The notes under the pieces: model-generated | The model's input: only the letters and a program-made list of their open reading frames with translations | Told to the model about the DNA's origin: nothing | The model's database searches: none | Made by a program: the position numbers and the translations under genes | Shown: in pieces, positions 59,801-64,000 of the stretch | Numbering within the stretch: position 1 is the stretch's first letter | How the letters are laid out: the number at the start of each line of letters is the position of its first letter | NCBI RefSeq assembly: GCF_001039355.2 | Contig: NW_019775597.1 | Span: 160,450 to 224,449 of the forward strand | Direction: 5' to 3' | DNA: 64,000 nt | Origin: Lingula anatina | Taxonomy: Eukaryota > Brachiopoda > Lingulata > Lingulida > Lingulidae

Positions 59801-62099
59801 TAGTAATACATTGTTAATTTCTCCATGTCAACTATCTTCCTTTTTAATGTCAATTAAGCCCTTTTACAGATTCTATGAGCCCTTTTACAGATTCTATTTC
59901 CTGAACATTACCATTTCACCTTAGAACACCTCTCACTTCTCAACTCTAAGTTACTTGTACTAAGCTAATTTTCAGCCTGCAATCTAGTTGCCAGGTCTTA
60001 GTATTAGGTCCACCCATCGCATCAAATCACTCCACTTACCCCCTCACTGAGAACACCCCACACTCCTCAGCTAGCTTAATCAACTCTGGCACCAGATTCT
60101 CCCTCTCCAGCATCTGCAGGCCCCAGGCAGAGGAGCCTATCTGGCCCTATAGTACAATTGGACATTGTTACCAAAACCTGACTAAGCTGTAAGTTCAATG
60201 ACCATATTTTATTATGGACTGCTCTTTACATTCACGTATGTTTGTTAAACAAGATAGAATCTAGCAAACATCTCTCTAAATTAACTGGTGGATGGCTGCT
60301 CAAATACTTTCTCATCTTTGCCTGTTTGGTAAACAGAATTGCATCAAATATTTAAACTATGAAATAAGTTTATGAGTGCTCCAATATTCACCATTTTGTC
60401 TTTTTTTTTCAAACTGATAAAAGAACACAGATTCTTACCACTGCCCACATTGCTGCTTTTAATTTCAGAACATCTTCATCTGTTCTCAACTCCTGATACT
60501 TTATGCTGTCTACATATTCTTGCAGATAATCCTGAAAAAATGGTAAAGAATTTATCAGCAAAACATCTGAGAATAAGGTAACAGAATTGTCAAGTTGATA
60601 CAAGTTCTCATTTAGACACAAAATTACAGAAGCCAATGTACCTGATGACCTATATTTTGAATAATTATGTTATGTACAAGTGCCACCACCAACTTAAGGT
60701 CAAGATAAAAAATTCTCTCTGCACAAGAATGAAACACACCTGTTTTTCAATAAGTTCATAACCTTCTTTATGCTGAACTAGTTGCCCATATAGATGGATT
60801 GGAACATACACATCCTTCTTGATTTTCCTAAAAGGAACAGTAAAAGCTACTTGACACACATTTATAAAAATACCTCATTCAAACCATAAAACAAAATATT
60901 GAGGAGAAAAAGCATATCTGAAAAACAAGTTTTAGTTAAAGACATTCCTTTCTTCCAACCATTAATGCGTCCAATGTTAAACAAACTGTAAAAATCGCTA
61001 ACCAATAATGTAATTCAATTCTTCAGGGTTAAACAAACTGTAAAAAAATCAGTATGTACTAATAACATTTTTTCACCTACATAGCAAACAATTGTTATTT
61101 CTATTAAAACTCTTATTACCGTCTAGACGATCTCCTTGTATATGATCCATCATAATTCTTTTCATATGTTGTGAGGGCTTGGTTCAGGTGGTCTTCAACA
61201 ATGTGGACATATCGCATGTTAAAAGTCTGAAAGAGAGAAGATGAATATGTCCAATATTGAGAACAATAATAAAATTAAACTATCCTATCTATGTCCATTA
61301 ACTTAACAAAATGTTTCAAACAAATGTTTTCCTTAAAAGTCTACCTCACTCATTTAACCAAATTGTATCCTTCAATGTTTGTATTGTTCTAAGTAAAAAT
61401 ATGCATGTTAAACTAACAAGACTGATGTGAGTCTCAGCATCTCTTTAATACCTTGTGCCACTTTTGTAGTTCATGGTCCAAGAAGTTGGCATCTATAAGA
61501 AACTTTAAACCACTGGGTTGTGACAGGAATCTGGCTAACAGAAGTGAGCCTTTCTCACCCATGTGTAGAAAGGATGGTCGCATTTTGATCAATGCCAAAA
61601 GATTAACCTGAAACAAAAATCAAAACCTTGTATTAATGACTTTTTAAAGTGAGTGATCAAGTAATATTTTAATTTCTACATTATTTGTTTGGATCAATTT
61701 TCTTTTTTTAATCATTTTTTATGTTGTATTGTTAAGTCTATTAAACAAATTTGGATTTTAGACTCAAAATAAATATTATTGTTATTCTAATTATTTCATG
61801 ATTATTTACTTAGAGCATTCATCAAACATCCCCCCCCCTCAAAATCTCCACAAACCCTTACATCAGTCAAATATCTGTACAGCAGCATAACTCATTATAA
61901 TTCTATTTTCTCAGAACAAACAAATCCACTTTACCTCATCTTCACAAGCCTCATCCAATACACTGAGTGCCTCCAGGGCCACCTTCTTGTCCTGGTCATA
62001 CATCTGTGTGACCAGCATGTCAGTGCCCCAGGTGCTGAAGAATGGGATCTTAGCACGTAACAACACACGCATGAAGGAGGCTGTGTAATATCTGGCATT
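55316..62099 (-). CDS. RICTOR: RICTOR, rapamycin-insensitive companion of mTOR (C-terminal 14 exons)
   Basis: RICTOR is the scaffold subunit defining mTOR complex 2, which phosphorylates AKT and other AGC kinases. Exons on the minus strand: 62099–61935, 61607–61452, 61226–61120, 60827–60740, 60531–60439, 60146–60040, 59779–59536, 59320–58284, 57911–57749, 57527–57428, 57217–57062, 56541–56386, 55926–55803, 55454–55316. All phases match, giving 945 codons. Close matches to human RICTOR include LVTQMYDQDKKVALEALSVL with DEACED, VYVPIHLYGQLV, QIGSSAWGLQML, HDLWPV, SFNTDTTTSG, IGLCLPVDIS and the C-terminal SRRFIQELFQDM. The N-terminal half lies beyond the right edge; a retrotransposon occupies the intron before the first visible exon. 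Confidence 0.95.
56844..56877. repeat. (TA)n microsatellite
   Basis: About 17 TA units in a RICTOR intron. A shorter TA run lies at 57592–57606. Confidence 0.9.
58284..59320 (-). CDS. RICTOR: RICTOR large exon: serine-rich, phosphosite-bearing disordered region
   Basis: A single 1,037-bp exon encodes about 345 residues rich in Ser, Thr, Arg and Gln, typical of the disordered regulatory part of RICTOR. Conserved islands are SDSFNTDTTTSG (human SQSFNTDTTTSG) and TSRNAQGYLALRTLQRQR (human TSSRDAFGYATLKRLQQQR). Basophilic kinase-type sites such as RRAQTL and LRRTPSLQRR are visible. Which of them, if any, corresponds to human Thr1135 cannot be decided here. Confidence 0.92.
59859..59899. repeat. 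21-bp tandem dimer in a RICTOR intron
   Basis: The unit GCCCTTTTACAGATTCTAT occurs twice in direct succession. Confidence 0.75.
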
Positions 62100-62307
62100 C
62101 TGAAAACAATAGCAGCAGGGTTTAATTTATGTGTATGGCTGTCAGAGAGAAGATTTTCATCATGTGTGTTATGTTGTAGGAATAAATTACTTTTTTTTTC
62201 CAATCAACAGCTAATGTTGACATTGTTTACCTCCAATATTAAGGAATAATATCCTCTGAATACAGGCCATTAACTTGGACAGTCTCATTCCCTGATGAAG
62301 ATGCTCT

Positions 62308-64000
62308 TAATAATAATAATAATAATATTTATTTCTTAAAACCGCACTACACTAGCGTCTCAGGTAAAATTATTAGGATTACAACTTATTATATATATAA
62401 TAAAAGCTAAGGTAAAAAAAAAAAAAAACAATTAAAATAATTAAAACTGGTTAAAATAGTAATGGTCTGAGCAATAAAACTTTTTTTCTGATAAAATGAG
62501 AAGATATTAATTAAAATACTGTGCAAATAAGAATGTTTTTAAATCTTTTTTAAAAACCTCATCACTGTCAATAGTCCGAATGTGTGAGGGTAATTGATTC
62601 CATAAAATTGGTGCTGAAATTGAAAATAATGCCCTGTGGCCGTAGGTTTTGGTTGTTTTTTTATTATCATTTCTGATAAAACAAGGAGTGGAGGTGGATC
62701 TGGTAGACCTGGTGAGACTGGGTGTACTTGGATGTAGCATCGAGTTAAAATATGAGGGGCATTCACCTCTAGTGAATTTAAAAACAAACAACAGTAATTT
62801 AAAAACAATTCTCTGTCGTACAGGAAGCCAATGTAGTTCGAATAAAATGGGTGAAATGTTTGATCTGAGAGGGATTTTGGTCAGTAGTCGTGCTGCAGCA
62901 TTTTGGACAGATTGCAATTTTTCAATTTGATAGGTAGGAAGACCATACAGTAGACTGTTTCCGTAGTCAAGATGTGAAGTTATAAAGGCATGGACAAGCC
63001 TCTCCATTTGACTTTTATCAAGGATGTGGGATAGTTTGGAAATTTTTTTAAGACCATAGAAAGCGGCTTTGCATTTTTTGCTGATGTCGGCAGCCATATC
63101 GCACCTATTATCAAAAATTACTCCAAGGTTTTTAACCTCATCTTTTACCGTGACTGTACTGTTTCCAATTTCTAATAGTTCTAGTTTTTCCGCATCCTTA
63201 GAAAAACGAGAAGTAAAGTGAACTACTTCTGTTTTGCCATCATTGAAAACAAGTGAATTGGCATTAAGCCATTGGCTCAACTGAATAATACATTTCTGGA
63301 TAGATGGTATTACATCTGATGGCCTGTCGCAAACAATATAAATTTGTGAGTCGTCTGCATAGAGCATTAGGTTAAAACCGTACTCAGAGACTATGTCCTC
63401 AATTGGTGACGTGTAGAGAGTGAACAGGATGGGGCCGAGTACAGAACCTTGTGGTACACCACAAGTTAGTGGTGTTGACGGTGATTTGTGAGTGCCTATT
63501 GAGACTGATTGTTCACGCTCAGTCAGGTATGATTTGAACCATGCCAATGCAATACCATCTATACCGAAACGATTTTTTAGTCTGTTGAACAAAATTTCGT
63601 GGTTTATTGTGTCAAAGGCTGCAGACAAATCAAGTAATAATAAGACCACTTGTTTCTGATCATTGAGTGCCAGAAGAATATCATTGTGCACCTTGAGCAG
63701 CGCTGTTTCAGTGCTATGATGTGTTCTATATGCCGATTGAACCTTTGCAAAAAATGGATGAGTATGCAGATAGTCAGTTAGCTGTGTCGCTACTAGGCGC
63801 TCCAGTACTTTTGAAAGAAATGAGAGGTTTGAGATGGGACGGTAGTTCTGCAGGTCATTAGGGTCTGGATTGCCTGTGGCCTTTTTTATGAGTGGTCTGA
63901 TTAAAGCTTTCTTGAAACACCCAGGGACTATGCCGCTTTGAAGAGATGTGTTGAAAAGCTTTGTAATGGAAGGTAGTAATTCTTCTATGCATTCCTTTGT
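62308..64000 (-). mobile_element. Non-LTR retrotransposon (CR1/L2/Jockey-like LINE), 3' part
   Basis: The reverse transcriptase frame ends at 62507 and is followed by about 200 bp of AT-rich 3' UTR and a (TAA)n microsatellite tail (62308–62326 on the plus strand), the usual 3' end of CR1/L2-type LINEs. The element runs off the right edge. It lies in a RICTOR intron in the same orientation as the gene. No copy of its 3' end is seen elsewhere in the window. Confidence 0.93.
62507..64000 (-). CDS. LINE reverse transcriptase ORF (C-terminal part, open at window edge)
   Basis: The frame is open from the right edge to a stop at 62507 (497 residues visible). Reverse transcriptase blocks appear in order: [62 protein letters not shown], the catalytic YADDSQIY and a C-terminal thumb region. 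This is the conserved pol protein of Jockey/CR1-clade elements; the upstream endonuclease lies beyond the window. There is no internal stop or frameshift in nearly 1.5 kb, unlike the Tc1-like transposon in the same window, so this insertion is probably young. Confidence 0.95.
   Translation of the reverse strand, partial: TKECIEELLPSITKLFNTSLQSGIVPGCFKKALIRPLIKKATGNPDPNDLQNYRPISNLSFLSKVLERLVATQLTDYLHTHPFFAKVQSAYRTHHSTETALLKVHNDILLALNDQKQVVLLLLDLSAAFDTINHEILFNRLKNRFGIDGIALAWFKSYLTEREQSVSIGTHKSPSTPLTCGVPQGSVLGPILFTLYTSPIEDIVSEYGFNLMLYADDSQIYIVCDRPSDVIPSIQKCIIQLSQWLNANSLVFNDGKTEVVHFTSRFSKDAEKLELLEIGNSTVTVKDEVKNLGVIFDNRCDMAADISKKCKAAFYGLKKISKLSHILDKSQMERLVHAFITSHLDYGNSLLYGLPTYQIEKLQSVQNAAARLLTKIPLRSNISPILFELHWLPVRQRIVFKLLLFVFKFTRGECPSYFNSMLHPSTPSLTRSTRSTSTPCFIRNDNKKTTKTYGHRALFSISAPILWNQLPSHIRTIDSDEVFKKDLKTFLFAQYFN

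Noticed and set aside
62649-62930. Plus-strand open frame over the LINE
   Set aside because: Antisense shadow of the reverse transcriptase gene.
1-64000. tRNA, rRNA or other structural RNA genes
   Set aside because: No cloverleaf with A and B boxes or rRNA-like sequence was noticed on either strand by reading; a covariance-model search would be needed to exclude small ncRNAs.

Overview
The window is animal nuclear DNA. It is AT-rich, its genes are interrupted by GT–AG introns, and long non-coding stretches are full of simple repeats and small inverted-repeat transposons. The gene content (a TRPA1 channel, RICTOR, TTC33, a peroxisomal D-aspartate oxidase, and a surface protein combining EGF, fucolectin-like and FN3 domains) points to a lophotrochozoan invertebrate, most likely a bivalve mollusc. 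That taxonomic call is inference. I see no prokaryotic operons, CRISPR arrays, rRNA or tRNA genes.

Layout. (1) 117–7116, minus strand: the 5' part of a multidomain cell-surface gene with ten exons that join in frame, leaving the window at its left edge. Its introns carry a dead Tc1-like transposon (3265–4656) and one of two inverted copies of a ~215-bp MITE (867–1088). The other copy (7204–7416) lies just upstream of the gene. (2) 7417–15904: no gene seen; holds a ~45-bp tandem repeat. (3) 15905–40525, plus strand: a complete 24-exon TRPA1 gene (1,197 codons plus stop) with a 9.3-kb first intron. Exons 2–3 sit in a ~1.71-kb near-identical tandem duplication joined at a single N, which looks like an assembly or haplotype artefact. 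(4) 40526–45065: TRPA1 3' flank with a 105-bp-arm inverted repeat and a short transposon with perfect ends. (5) 45066–46701, minus: TTC33, four exons, 258 aa. (6) 48101–52417, plus: D-aspartate oxidase, nine exons, 334 aa, ending in the peroxisomal signal SKL. (7) 55316–62099, minus: the C-terminal 14 exons (945 codons) of RICTOR, plus a probable terminal exon at 54472–54669. The 5' half lies beyond the right edge. (8) 62308–64000, minus: the 3' end of a non-LTR retrotransposon with an uninterrupted reverse transcriptase frame, inside a RICTOR intron.

The genes do not form a pathway. TRPA1 is a sensory cation channel, RICTOR the defining mTORC2 subunit, TTC33 a small TPR protein, and D-aspartate oxidase a peroxisomal flavoenzyme. 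TTC33 and the oxidase are divergent, about 1.4 kb apart. RICTOR and TTC33 also lie in the same band (5p13) in human, so the neighbourhood may be an old linkage.

I did not find a clearly new biological system. The most useful observations are the duplication joined at an N inside TRPA1, the cysteine pattern of that channel, and several short transposon families with readable ends.
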